Assembly: GCF_003955715.1 (NCBI RefSeq)
Contig: NZ_CP034463.1
Location: 4,402,001 to 4,466,000, forward strand
From: Streptomyces aquilus
Lineage (GTDB): Bacteria > Actinomycetota > Actinomycetes > Streptomycetales > Streptomycetaceae
Length of the DNA: 64,000 nucleotides
Reading direction: 5' to 3'
Every line of letters begins with the position of its first letter. Position 1 is the stretch's first letter. Below the pieces are notes generated by a model. That model was given only the letters and a program-made list of their open reading frames with translations. It ran no database searches and was not told the origin of the DNA. This document shows, in pieces, positions 56,596 through 64,000 of the stretch. Both the position numbers and the translations under genes were made by a program.

Positions 56596-57762
56596 ATGAC
56601 GAGCCCGCGTCCCTCGACCGAACTGACCGCCGACGAAGCCCGCCGCATCGCCCTGCGCGCCCAGGGTTTCCTCGGCACCCCCGACCGCCGGGCCGGTGTC
56701 CGCGGCGTCCTGCGTCACCTCGGCGCGGTCCAGCTCGACACCATCTCGGTCCTCGCCCGCTCCCACGAGCTCATCCCGTACGCCCGCCTGGGAGCGGTCG
56801 GCCGCAAGACCGTCGAGAACGCCTATTGGACCGAGACCCACGCCTTCGAGTACTGGTCCCACGCGGCCTGCATCCTCCCCATCGAGGAGTGGCCGCACTT
56901 CGCGTTCCGCCGCCGCGCCTACCGCGACCGCCCGCACTGGAACCACGACCTCCCCGAGGGCACCTACGAACAGGTCATCAAGCAGCTCCGCGCCGAAGGC
57001 CCCCTCACGGCCACGGAGCTGGGCGGCGCGAAGAAGACCAGCGAGTGGTGGGACTGGTCGGGCACCAAGGTCGCCGTGGAGCGCGCGCTCATGTACGGCG
57101 AGGTCGTCTGTGTGGAGCGCCGCGGCTGGAAGCGGGTGTACGACCTCGCGGAGCGCGCCGTCCCGGAGGCCCTGCTGCACGATGAGCTGGACGACACCGA
57201 GTGCCTGCGCCGCCTGGTCCGCCTCGCCGGTCAGTCCCTCGGCGTCGGCACCCGCGCGGACATCGCCGACTACCACCGCCTCAAGGCCGAGCAGGTCGAC
57301 GCGGTGATCGCCGACTCGGGCCTGGTCCCGGTCACGGTCGAGGGCTGGGGCAAGCCCGCCTGGGCCGACCCGCAGGCCCTGGCGACTCCGCCGCGCGGCC
57401 GCCACCGTACGACGCTGCTGTCGCCGTTCGACTCCCTGATCTGGGAACGTGCGCGCACGGAGCGGATCTTCGGCTTCACCCACCGCCTGGAGGCCTACGT
57501 CCCCAAGCCGAAGCGGGTCTACGGCTACTTCGCGATGCCGGTCCTGGCCGGCGGCCGTCTCGTCGGCCGCGTGGACCCCGCGCGGGAGGGCCGCACCCTG
57601 GTGGCCCGGCAGGTCACGCTGGACGGCCCGAAGGCGGTCCCGGCGGTCGCCCAGGCACTGGTCGGGGCGGCGAGCTGGGTGGACTGCACGGACGTACGCG
57701 TGGAGCGGGTGGACGCGCCCGAACTGCGCGCGCCCCTGATCAAGGCGCTAGCGGATCTCTAG
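56596..57762 (+). CDS. YcaQ/AlkX-type winged-helix DNA glycosylase
   Basis: A 388-residue HTH_42-family protein made of tandem winged-helix domains. Gln46-x-Asp48 in GAVQLDTISVLARSHEL is the QxD catalytic motif known from E. coli YcaQ/AlkX, which unhooks interstrand crosslinks; the related AlkZ has QxQ. LLSPFDSLIWERARTERIFGF is a strongly conserved family segment. It would repair bulky N-alkyl lesions, perhaps from a self-made genotoxin, but no such cluster is in the window. Its 3' end overlaps the convergent response-regulator gene by 15 bases. Confidence 0.88.
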   Translation: MTSPRPSTELTADEARRIALRAQGFLGTPDRRAGVRGVLRHLGAVQLDTISVLARSHELIPYARLGAVGRKTVENAYWTETHAFEYWSHAACILPIEEWPHFAFRRRAYRDRPHWNHDLPEGTYEQVIKQLRAEGPLTATELGGAKKTSEWWDWSGTKVAVERALMYGEVVCVERRGWKRVYDLAERAVPEALLHDELDDTECLRRLVRLAGQSLGVGTRADIADYHRLKAEQVDAVIADSGLVPVTVEGWGKPAWADPQALATPPRGRHRTTLLSPFDSLIWERARTERIFGFTHRLEAYVPKPKRVYGYFAMPVLAGGRLVGRVDPAREGRTLVARQVTLDGPKAVPAVAQALVGAASWVDCTDVRVERVDAPELRAPLIKALADL

Positions 57763-58494
57763 GATCTTCTCCCGCATCGCATAGACGACGGCCTCCATCC
57801 TGGAGTGCAGCTGAAGCTTCTCCAGGATGTTGCGCACGTGGTTCTTCACGGTGTTCTCGGAGATGAACAACTCCTTGGCGATATCGCGGTTGTTCATTCC
57901 GGTGGCGACGAGTTTGAGGACTTCCAGCTCACGGTCGGTGAGCCGCGGCGCAGGCACGAGCCGCCGCTCGTCCGTCCGCTGGATCATCGACTTGAACTCG
58001 GTGAGCAGCTTCGACGCCATGGACGGGCTGATCTGCGACTGTCCGTCGGCGACCGCGCGAATCGCGGTGGCCACCTCGTCGGTCGAGATCTCCTTGAGGA
58101 GATATCCGGTCGCGCCCGCCTTGATCGCCTCGTAGAGGTCGGCCTCCTCGTCGCTGATCGTCAGCATGATGATCTTCGCGCTGGGGGCCACCTCTTTGAT
58201 GGAGGTGCAGGCCTCGATACCGCCCCGCTTGGGCATCCGTACGTCCATCAGGACGATGTCGGGCAGCAGGTCGGCGGCCTTGTCGACGGCCTCGGCGCCG
58301 TCGCCCGCCTCGCCCACGACCTGGATGTCCTCCTCGGCCGCGAGCACGATCTCCAGTCCCCGCCGAAAGAGGGCATGGTCGTCCACGACCAGGACACGGA
58401 TCGGCTCCTTGCGTGGTGAGCCCGTGTCCGGGCCCAAGTCGGTGACGCCGTCGCCGGCGTCTCCGTCCTGCATCGGTCCGAAGCTGTCCGCCAT
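57748..58494 (-). CDS. Orphan NarL/LuxR-type response regulator
   Basis: A 248-residue regulator. Receiver domain residues about 32-150 with phosphoryl-acceptor Asp84 (IVLMDVRMP), acidic pair DD38-39 and switch Lys in GYLLKE. The LuxR HTH is at about 187-245 (LTDRELEVLKLVATGMNNRDIAKELFISENTVKNHVRNILEKL). A 30-residue acidic N-terminal extension is extra. GGGGGAGG lies just upstream of the ATG. No histidine kinase gene is adjacent, so its partner is elsewhere or absent. Confidence 0.94.
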   Translation of the reverse strand: MADSFGPMQDGDAGDGVTDLGPDTGSPRKEPIRVLVVDDHALFRRGLEIVLAAEEDIQVVGEAGDGAEAVDKAADLLPDIVLMDVRMPKRGGIEACTSIKEVAPSAKIIMLTISDEEADLYEAIKAGATGYLLKEISTDEVATAIRAVADGQSQISPSMASKLLTEFKSMIQRTDERRLVPAPRLTDRELEVLKLVATGMNNRDIAKELFISENTVKNHVRNILEKLQLHSRMEAVVYAMREKILEIR

Positions 58495-58696
58495 CGTTCC
58501 TCCCCCTGAAGGCTGTGGCTGGTCCTGTGCCATCGCCAACCCAAGGCAACGGCCCAGCGGTTGGGCCGGTGCGGCCATGATTTCATGCCCGGACGACACC
58601 GCGGTGACCGAGCGGGGCGCGAAGTGGTCGCACACCGGTGCCCCTGGGGGCGCACACGCGCTCCAGGGGCACCGGCTCAGCCGTCAGGCCGGGCGG

Positions 58697-59389
58697 TCAG
58701 CCACCCAGCGTGCCACCGGCCGCGGGGGGCTGCGCCTGGGCGACCATGGGGTCCGTGCTGAGGTGGATGACGCCGTAGTCGTAGGCGTGCCGTCGGTAGA
58801 CGACACTCGGTTCCTTCGTCTCGGAATCGACGAACAAGTAGAAGTCGTGCCCGACCAGCTCCATCTCGTACAGCGCCTGGTCGAGGGTCATCGGGGAGGC
58901 GACGTGGGTCTTCTCGCGGACGATGAGGGGGCCTTCGCCCTTCACTTCCAGCGAGCCGATCTTCTTGGTGGGGACGCCGTCCGGCTCTTCGTCATGGACG
59001 GGGACGCCGTTGCCGTTGAGGGTGGCCGCGCCCGGGACGTGGTCGGCGACCTCGGCTGCCGAGATCCGGCGCGCACCGCGGCGCGAGAAACGCTTGTCGT
59101 GCTGCTTGCGCAGGCGGGCGTCCAGCTTTTCCGCCGCCAGGTCCAGCGCCGCGTACGGATCGCTTGCCGCCGCCTCCGCCCGGATCACCGGACCGCGGGA
59201 GCGGAGCGTGATCTCCACTCGGTCACAGCGGTCGGCTTGTCGGGGGTTGGGCTCCTTGGACACCTCGACGTCGAGGCTGATCACCTTGCCGTCGAGCTTC
59301 TGGATCTTCTCCAGCTTCAGCTTCTCGGCCACGTGCTTGCGGAACCGCTCGGGCACCTCGGTCTTGCGGCCCTTGACGACGATGTCCAC
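58697..59389 (-). CDS. hpf: Long-form ribosome hibernation promoting factor
   Basis: A 230-residue HPF. The N-terminal ribosome-binding domain (VDIVVKGRKTEVPERFRKHVAEKLKLEKI ... RSRGPVIRAEAAASDPYAALDLAAEKLDARLRKQHDK) and the C-terminal dimerisation domain (MTLDQALYEMELVGHDFYLFVDSETKEPSVVYRRHAYDYGVIHL) are both present, so it should form 100S ribosome dimers. The GTG at 59389 has GGAG six bases upstream; upstream in-frame sequence lacks conserved protein. Confidence 0.95.
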   Translation of the reverse strand: MDIVVKGRKTEVPERFRKHVAEKLKLEKIQKLDGKVISLDVEVSKEPNPRQADRCDRVEITLRSRGPVIRAEAAASDPYAALDLAAEKLDARLRKQHDKRFSRRGARRISAAEVADHVPGAATLNGNGVPVHDEEPDGVPTKKIGSLEVKGEGPLIVREKTHVASPMTLDQALYEMELVGHDFYLFVDSETKEPSVVYRRHAYDYGVIHLSTDPMVAQAQPPAAGGTLGG

Positions 59390-59700
59390 GCAGAACTCCG
59401 TTCCCGGATCACTCCGCTGCGACGGCGGAGCATCTCCCTTTTGCACCAGGCTCCGGTGAGTCCCGGAACCTCGGACTCGGTGACTTCCACCTCCTCCCCC
59501 GCGGGCAAGATCTCCACTCCACCAGCGCGGGTGATTGTGAAAAACCCGCAGCACGGCAATCGGATATGAGAGGCGTGGCCTGGGCCTTTCCTCACAACCG
59601 AACATATCTCGCCCGGACGGATGTCGTCACCCTCTACCGCGGCGTACCTCCGTTCAGGTGAATTGGTCCTCTCATTACCTGCAACGATGCAAGTGCACAG
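59390..59700. other. Intergenic region upstream of hpf
   Basis: 311 bases between the comFC stop and hpf start, both on the minus strand. It is AT-richer at 59530-59720 and has a small hairpin (CTCCGCTG..GCGGAG near 59413-59431) in the hpf leader. This is the likely hpf promoter and leader; I cannot assign a sigma factor. Confidence 0.5.
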
Positions 59701-60735
59701 TCAGTTCCGGTTTATTTCGAAAGCATCCGGCGACGCAGCGACCACCGCCGCGCAGACGACGTCACCACGCCCGCCCGCGAGCCCCGCACCCCGCATTCCC
59801 GCCCGTCCGCCCTGCTCACCCGCTTTCGCCCGCACCGATCCGTCCTCTCCCCCTCTGCCTTCCCGACCCACGGCCCCGTACACGGCAGTCACACCACTTC
59901 CACACCCACCCACCCCCCGACGCCGCACAACCGCCTCTCCCCCATACGCGCGCCTCCCCCCGAACCCCTCAACCGCGTCACCGTCCTCCTCGGCCATCGC
60001 CGCCCGCACGGCCCGCGCGGCCTCCGCGAGGGACGCCCCCGTCGTCAGGACGTCGTCGACCAGCACGACCGGACCCCCGAGCAGCAGCCGCCCACCGCCG
60101 GGTACCACGGAGAGCGCGCCGGCGAGATTGTCCAGCCGCTCCCGGGAGTTGAGCCCCGCCTGGTCAGCCACTCCACGCCGCTGCCGCAGCACCGAGAGGA
60201 CCCGCGCCGGCACCCCGCCCCGCCGCAGCTCCGCGGCCGCGGCCAGCGCGATCCGCCGCGCCGGGTCATGCCCACGCGCGGCCACAGCCGCACGCGCGGA
60301 CGGAACGGGCACAAGCAACAGCCCCGCACCAGCACCAGCACCAGCAAGCCCACACGCCGCGCCCCCGGCCAGACGCCCCCCATCTCGCCCGGCCAAACCC
60401 TCTCCAGGCCCCTCCCAAGCCCCCTGCCCCCGCGTCTGCGCCGCCCGCAGCCCCGCCCGGACCGATCCCGCCAGTGCCCTCCCCAACGGCCCGGCAAGCG
60501 CCAGCGCGCCGCGTTCCTTGTGGGCCAGCAGCACAGCCCGCGCCGCGTCGGCATACGGCGCCGCCGCGTGCACCGAAGGCAACCCCACCGGCTCCGGCAC
60601 CGGTCGCACCCGGCGCGGTGTGCTCCCGCTCAGAACGGCGCGGCACTCCGGGCAGAGCACCGCACGAGGCGTCCCGCAGCCCCCGCACTCGGCCGGCAGC
60701 ACCAGATCCTTGAGGTCCCGCCACCACCCCCGCAT
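59701..60735 (-). CDS. comFC: ComF-type amidophosphoribosyltransferase-like protein
   Basis: A 344-residue protein, much longer than the usual 220-250. N-terminal zinc-finger CGGCGTPRAVLCPEC, then a PRPP-binding loop VVLVDDVLTTGASLAEA. Two unusual parts are a Gly/Ala-rich internal segment (about 95-140, GAWEGPGEGLAGRDGG...GAGAGAG) and a Gly/Arg-rich C-terminal extension of about 85 residues. Start ATG 60735 is preferred to 60798. In naturally competent bacteria ComFC helps DNA uptake; its role in Streptomyces is uncertain. Confidence 0.85.
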   Translation of the reverse strand: MRGWWRDLKDLVLPAECGGCGTPRAVLCPECRAVLSGSTPRRVRPVPEPVGLPSVHAAAPYADAARAVLLAHKERGALALAGPLGRALAGSVRAGLRAAQTRGQGAWEGPGEGLAGRDGGRLAGGAACGLAGAGAGAGLLLVPVPSARAAVAARGHDPARRIALAAAAELRRGGVPARVLSVLRQRRGVADQAGLNSRERLDNLAGALSVVPGGGRLLLGGPVVLVDDVLTTGASLAEAARAVRAAMAEEDGDAVEGFGGRRAYGGEAVVRRRGVGGCGSGVTAVYGAVGREGRGGEDGSVRAKAGEQGGRAGMRGAGLAGGRGDVVCAAVVAASPDAFEINRN

Positions 60736-60831
60736 GCCCACCACTGTGCCCACGCCCGAGCCCCCGGGCCACCCCTGTGGATAACTCTCTGTGGACAACC
60801 CACCACCGCACGCACAGACACGTCAGGTCGG

Positions 60832-60869
60832 CCTACCCGGGATAAGCCGGTCTACCCGGGATAAACCGG
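60832..60869. repeat. 19-bp direct repeat at the lpqB 3' end
   Basis: Copies 60832-60850 and 60851-60869 differ at about three bases and both contain CTACCCGGGATAA. The second encodes the last residues and stop of lpqB, so the end of the gene has been duplicated into the spacer. Confidence 0.85.
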
Positions 60870-62696
60870 CGCCGTCCCGTCCTTGACCACCTGCTGCCAC
60901 TTCGACCCCGACGACAACCGGACGATGCCGTCCTCCTCGGAGTACGCCACCAGCGGCAGCTGCTCCTCCTCGGACGCGGCGAGGGCCTTCACCCCCGTCA
61001 GCGCGGCGGGCGGCGACCCCACCGGAGTGGAGCCGTCGACCTGGACGTACGCCATCTGCTGCACGCCACCGCGTTCGCGCCCGACCAGCACCAGGCGGCT
61101 GTCACCCGCCCAGGACATCGCGGTGACCTCCTCCAACTGCGGTGTGACCGAACGCAGTTCGACCACGGAGACGGCACCCTCGTCCGTCTTGTCGTCCCGT
61201 TCGACCCGCCCTATGGAGAGGGACTTCTTGCCGTCCTTCTCCACGATGAGCGCGATCCGCACCCCGTCGGCGGCCAGCCGCACCGCGTCGATCCGCCCGT
61301 CCAGCCCCGGGGTCGAGACCTCGATCGGCTCGCCCGCGCCGTCCTTCAGGAACAGCAGTCGGGGCCGGTCGGGATCGCGGTCGGCCACCCACAGGTTGCC
61401 GTCGCCGTCCCAACTGGGCGTGGTGAGACGGTCCTTCTGCGTCTTGCCGTCGCTGTGCAGCACCGGATCGCCGAGCGAGGCGCCCGACACCAGCGACCCG
61501 ACGTACAGCTCACTGCCGTCGAGCGTGACCCCGGCCGCCATCCGCTCGTCCCGCGACACCGCGGCCGAGCGCAGTTCCTTGGCCCCCTCGCCCAGCGCGC
61601 CGGGCACCGGCGTGACGTCCGGGTTGCTGCTCTCGCTCGGCAGCCGCACGAGCCGGTGCTTGCCGTCGAGGAAGTACTGGTACTCGTTCTTGCCCACCCC
61701 GTGCACCACGGCGTTCTCGGCGTCGCTCGCCGTGGCCGTGCACAGCTGCGTGCCGTCGGAGCCCTGGAGGGCGACGTCGTCCACACCCGCAGGGGTCAGA
61801 TCCCGCAGCGTGAACAGCAGTTGCGCGGCCATCTCCTGGCACCGGCCCGCGCCGACCCGGTTCGCCCTGGCGTTCAGCGGCACCGTCAGCCGGTTCTGCT
61901 CGTCGGGCGTCAGCGAGGTGACTCCCTTGCGCAGCTTCAGCTTCGTCCCCGTGGGGAAGCTCGACCTGACGACCGGGTCGAGCCAGCGCGAGGGACCCGC
62001 GAGCAGCAGCCGTACCGTCTGCGTCATCGGGTCGACCTTCTTGCGGACGTACACGGGGTCGGCGACGGCCACCGGCTGCCCGCCCGTGGCGGAGGGCGTG
62101 TTCGAGGCGAAGTAGTACTTGTTGACCGACGTGTAGTTGCGCAGGAAGTCCGACTTGCCCATCACGACACCGGGCGGCGGCGCGTCGATGCGCCACTGAT
62201 GGCTCTTCTTCTCCCGGATGAGGTGCAGCGGCTTGTCGTAGGTGCCCGCGGCGGGGGCGTACGTCTGCTGCCCGTCCACGGTGGCGATCTTGTCGCCGTA
62301 CAGCCGGAACGAGGACTCGGACTGCGTGTCCCGGCCGTTCACGCCCTCCGGAGTCGCCCCCGGCCCCTCTTCCAGCACGGTCAAGGACGCCTCGGGCTTC
62401 CACGCCTTCGCGGCGTCGCCGGTCAGATACTTCTTCGCCGTCTCGAACTGGGGATCGTCGCTGGTCAGCGCCTCGAGGAAGCCGTCCACGATCTCCCTGG
62501 CGCCGGCGTTCTCCCGGGGCGGCAGCGCGAAGACCCGCACCTGTGTGTCCTGCCGGGGCGTGGATTCCACGTCGCGCAGATCCCCGCTGTCCGGCATCGA
62601 GGCGCACCCCGCCAGCAGTACGGCGCCACAGACGGCGTACGCCACCGTGCGCACCGGCTTCCGCCGCCGGCCGCCCCCCACACGGTCAGCGCCCAC
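60852..62696 (-). CDS. lpqB: Lipoprotein LpqB
   Basis: A 614-residue lipoprotein with lipobox LLAGC (Cys31). A GerMN domain (about residues 200-330) and a C-terminal beta-propeller-like region (about 340-600) are recognisable by composition and position. It partners MtrB and modulates MtrAB signalling outside the membrane. The GTG start at 62696 with GGGGAGG upstream overlaps the mtrB stop by 11 bases, so the two are co-translated. Confidence 0.95.
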   Translation of the reverse strand: MGADRVGGGRRRKPVRTVAYAVCGAVLLAGCASMPDSGDLRDVESTPRQDTQVRVFALPPRENAGAREIVDGFLEALTSDDPQFETAKKYLTGDAAKAWKPEASLTVLEEGPGATPEGVNGRDTQSESSFRLYGDKIATVDGQQTYAPAAGTYDKPLHLIREKKSHQWRIDAPPPGVVMGKSDFLRNYTSVNKYYFASNTPSATGGQPVAVADPVYVRKKVDPMTQTVRLLLAGPSRWLDPVVRSSFPTGTKLKLRKGVTSLTPDEQNRLTVPLNARANRVGAGRCQEMAAQLLFTLRDLTPAGVDDVALQGSDGTQLCTATASDAENAVVHGVGKNEYQYFLDGKHRLVRLPSESSNPDVTPVPGALGEGAKELRSAAVSRDERMAAGVTLDGSELYVGSLVSGASLGDPVLHSDGKTQKDRLTTPSWDGDGNLWVADRDPDRPRLLFLKDGAGEPIEVSTPGLDGRIDAVRLAADGVRIALIVEKDGKKSLSIGRVERDDKTDEGAVSVVELRSVTPQLEEVTAMSWAGDSRLVLVGRERGGVQQMAYVQVDGSTPVGSPPAALTGVKALAASEEEQLPLVAYSEEDGIVRLSSGSKWQQVVKDGTAPVYPG

Positions 62697-64000
62697 GGCT
62701 GGCCTCCCCTTGCTTGCTGCGGTCCTGCGACCCGGCGTTCCGGGCGTCGGGAGCTGGTGCCTCGGGCGCCGGCGCGTTCTGCGAGGACTCGCCCTGCGAG
62801 GGCGCGTCCGTCGCGCTGTCGTCCGCCGGGCGTGCGCCCCCGGTGGGCCGCGGCACCACGCGCGCGCCGTTGCCCGGCAGCGCGGTGGGGTCGGCGGTGG
62901 GGGGCGCGGCGTTCAGCCGGGGCGCGAGCGGCGCCCGCGCGGGCGCCTGTTCACCCGCCGGCTGCACCGGTACGGTGGCGCGCTTCTCCCCGTCGCCCGC
63001 CCCGCGCGGCAGTCCGGCGTCATTAAGTCCACGGTTACGACGTGAGTCCTTGGGTTCCAGCGGTATCGGCGAGCCCCTGAGCGGCTCGTCCGCGGTCCGC
63101 GGCAGCGTCAGCCGGAACTGCGATCCGCCACCGGGTTCACCCCAGGCCTGCAGCCAGCCGCCGTGCAGCCGCGCGTCCTCCAGGGCGATGGACAGCCCCA
63201 GGCCCGTACCGCCGGTGGTACGCGCGCGTGCCGGGTCGGCCCGCCAGAAGCGGCTGAACACGCGCGTGGCCTCGCCGGGCTTGAGCCCGACTCCGTAGTC
63301 GCGCACAGCGACCGCGACCGCGCCGCCCGCCGAGGCGAGCTTGACGATGACGTCCCTGCCCTCGCCGTGCTCGACGGCGTTGACGACGAGGTTGCGCAGC
63401 ACCCGCTCCACACGCCGCGCATCGGCCTCGGCGACGACGGGCTGCTGGTCGCCCAGCACCTGTATCCGCGTGCCCTTGCGCTCGGCGAGCGGCGCCGCAC
63501 CGCTGACGACCCGCTTCACGACCTCCCGCAGATCGATCGGCTCCGCCTCCAGCGCCGCCGCGCCCGCGTCGAACCGGCTGATCTCCAGCAGGTCGGCGAG
63601 CAGCGACTCGAACCGGTCCAGCTGGTCGGCGAGCAGCTCCGCCGACCGCGCGGTCACCGGATCGAAGTCCTCGCGCGCGTCATGGATGACGTCCGCGGCC
63701 ATCCGTACGGTGGTCAGCGGCGTCCGCAGCTCGTGCGACACGTCGGAGACGAACCGCCGCTGCATCCGCGACAGGTCCTCCAACTGCTGGATCTTCAGCT
63801 GGAGGTTCTGCGCCATCTTGTTGAAGGCCTCACCGAGGCGGGCGATGTCATCCTCACCGGTGACCTTCATACGTTCCTGCAAACGCCCCGCGGAGAGCCG
63901 CTCGGCGATCCCGGCCGCCATCCGCACCGGCGTGACGACCTGCCGCACCACGAGCCAGGCGACGGCCCCGAGAAGGACGACGACGAAGAGCCCGGCGGTC
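62686..64000 (-). CDS. mtrB: Sensor histidine kinase MtrB (5' part cut by window edge)
   Basis: The C-terminal 438 residues of MtrB. From the edge: a membrane helix (FVVVLLGAVAWLVV), a HAMP linker, the H-box VSDVSHELRTPLT, N-box LRNLVVNAVEHG, and G-boxes DYGVGL and GTGLGLSIA. A long Pro/Ala-rich C-terminal tail follows, usual in Streptomyces. The N-terminal sensor lies outside the window. With MtrA it controls cell-wall and developmental genes. Confidence 0.96.
   Translation of the reverse strand, partial: TAGLFVVVLLGAVAWLVVRQVVTPVRMAAGIAERLSAGRLQERMKVTGEDDIARLGEAFNKMAQNLQLKIQQLEDLSRMQRRFVSDVSHELRTPLTTVRMAADVIHDAREDFDPVTARSAELLADQLDRFESLLADLLEISRFDAGAAALEAEPIDLREVVKRVVSGAAPLAERKGTRIQVLGDQQPVVAEADARRVERVLRNLVVNAVEHGEGRDVIVKLASAGGAVAVAVRDYGVGLKPGEATRVFSRFWRADPARARTTGGTGLGLSIALEDARLHGGWLQAWGEPGGGSQFRLTLPRTADEPLRGSPIPLEPKDSRRNRGLNDAGLPRGAGDGEKRATVPVQPAGEQAPARAPLAPRLNAAPPTADPTALPGNGARVVPRPTGGARPADDSATDAPSQGESSQNAPAPEAPAPDARNAGSQDRSKQGEASRGR

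Noticed and set aside
59390..59605. An N-terminal extension of HPF
   Set aside because: The family starts at VDIVVKGRK, and GGAG is correctly spaced before the GTG at 59389.

Overview
The window is about 72% G+C by eye, with strong third-position G/C bias, GTG and TTG starts, rare TTA codons and a gene content typical of a Streptomyces chromosome (ssrA-smpB, ftsEX, prfB, two Ser/Thr kinases, secA, mtrB-lpqB). From about 16.5 kb rightward the gene order resembles the conserved core segment I know from S. coelicolor around smpB, ftsEX, prfB, pkaA/pkaB, secA, lpqB and mtrB. This rests on recall of synteny, not on a search.

Left block (1-16.5 kb), accessory metabolism: a LysR regulator (cut by the window edge) diverges from an MFS exporter; then a cytochrome P450 diverges from a sugar operon. 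The operon encodes a binding lipoprotein, two permeases, a YicI-type GH31 alpha-xylosidase and a LacI regulator, with a promoter followed by two LacI-type palindromes at its head. A secreted multidomain GH3 glycosidase follows. The likely job is uptake and hydrolysis of xylose-containing oligosaccharides (xyloglucan or xylan fragments). The LacI gene carries a TTA codon, so it may depend on the bldA tRNA. Next come a D-Ala-D-Ala carboxypeptidase, a secreted PHB-depolymerase-type esterase and a DUF4232-like lipoprotein.

Core block A (16.5-30.3 kb): tmRNA and SmpB (trans-translation), an S41 protease (with a TTA codon), FtsX/FtsE, a zinc-ribbon membrane microprotein, an LAETG sortase substrate with a Pro-Thr-Glu repeat stalk, release factor 2, and two membrane Ser/Thr kinases (pkaB, pkaA). 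The kinases diverge from a 1219-residue FHA/FtsK-like protein whose Walker A lysine is arginine. This kinase-FHA set is the most interesting candidate signalling system here.

Middle block (30.3-44.3 kb): a second sugar ABC importer with an extra domain inside its first permease, a teichoic-acid-type glycosyl/glycerophosphotransferase, ohr/ohrR peroxide resistance, a GT87-like membrane glycosyltransferase, galE, an ADP-ribosylglycohydrolase, a TetR regulator with two palindromic sites, a TagGH-like polysaccharide exporter and a GtrA protein. Several of these suggest a wall-glycopolymer neighbourhood.

Right block (44.3-64 kb): the giant NAD-dependent glutamate dehydrogenase, a PfpI protein, a HAD phosphatase, two conserved actinobacterial small proteins, secA, a GNAT acetyltransferase, a YcaQ/AlkX-type DNA glycosylase, an orphan NarL-type response regulator, long-form HPF, ComFC, LpqB and MtrB (cut by the right edge).

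No transposase, integrase, CRISPR array, rRNA or tRNA was recognised. Many short tandem repeats are present in intergenic and low-complexity coding DNA.
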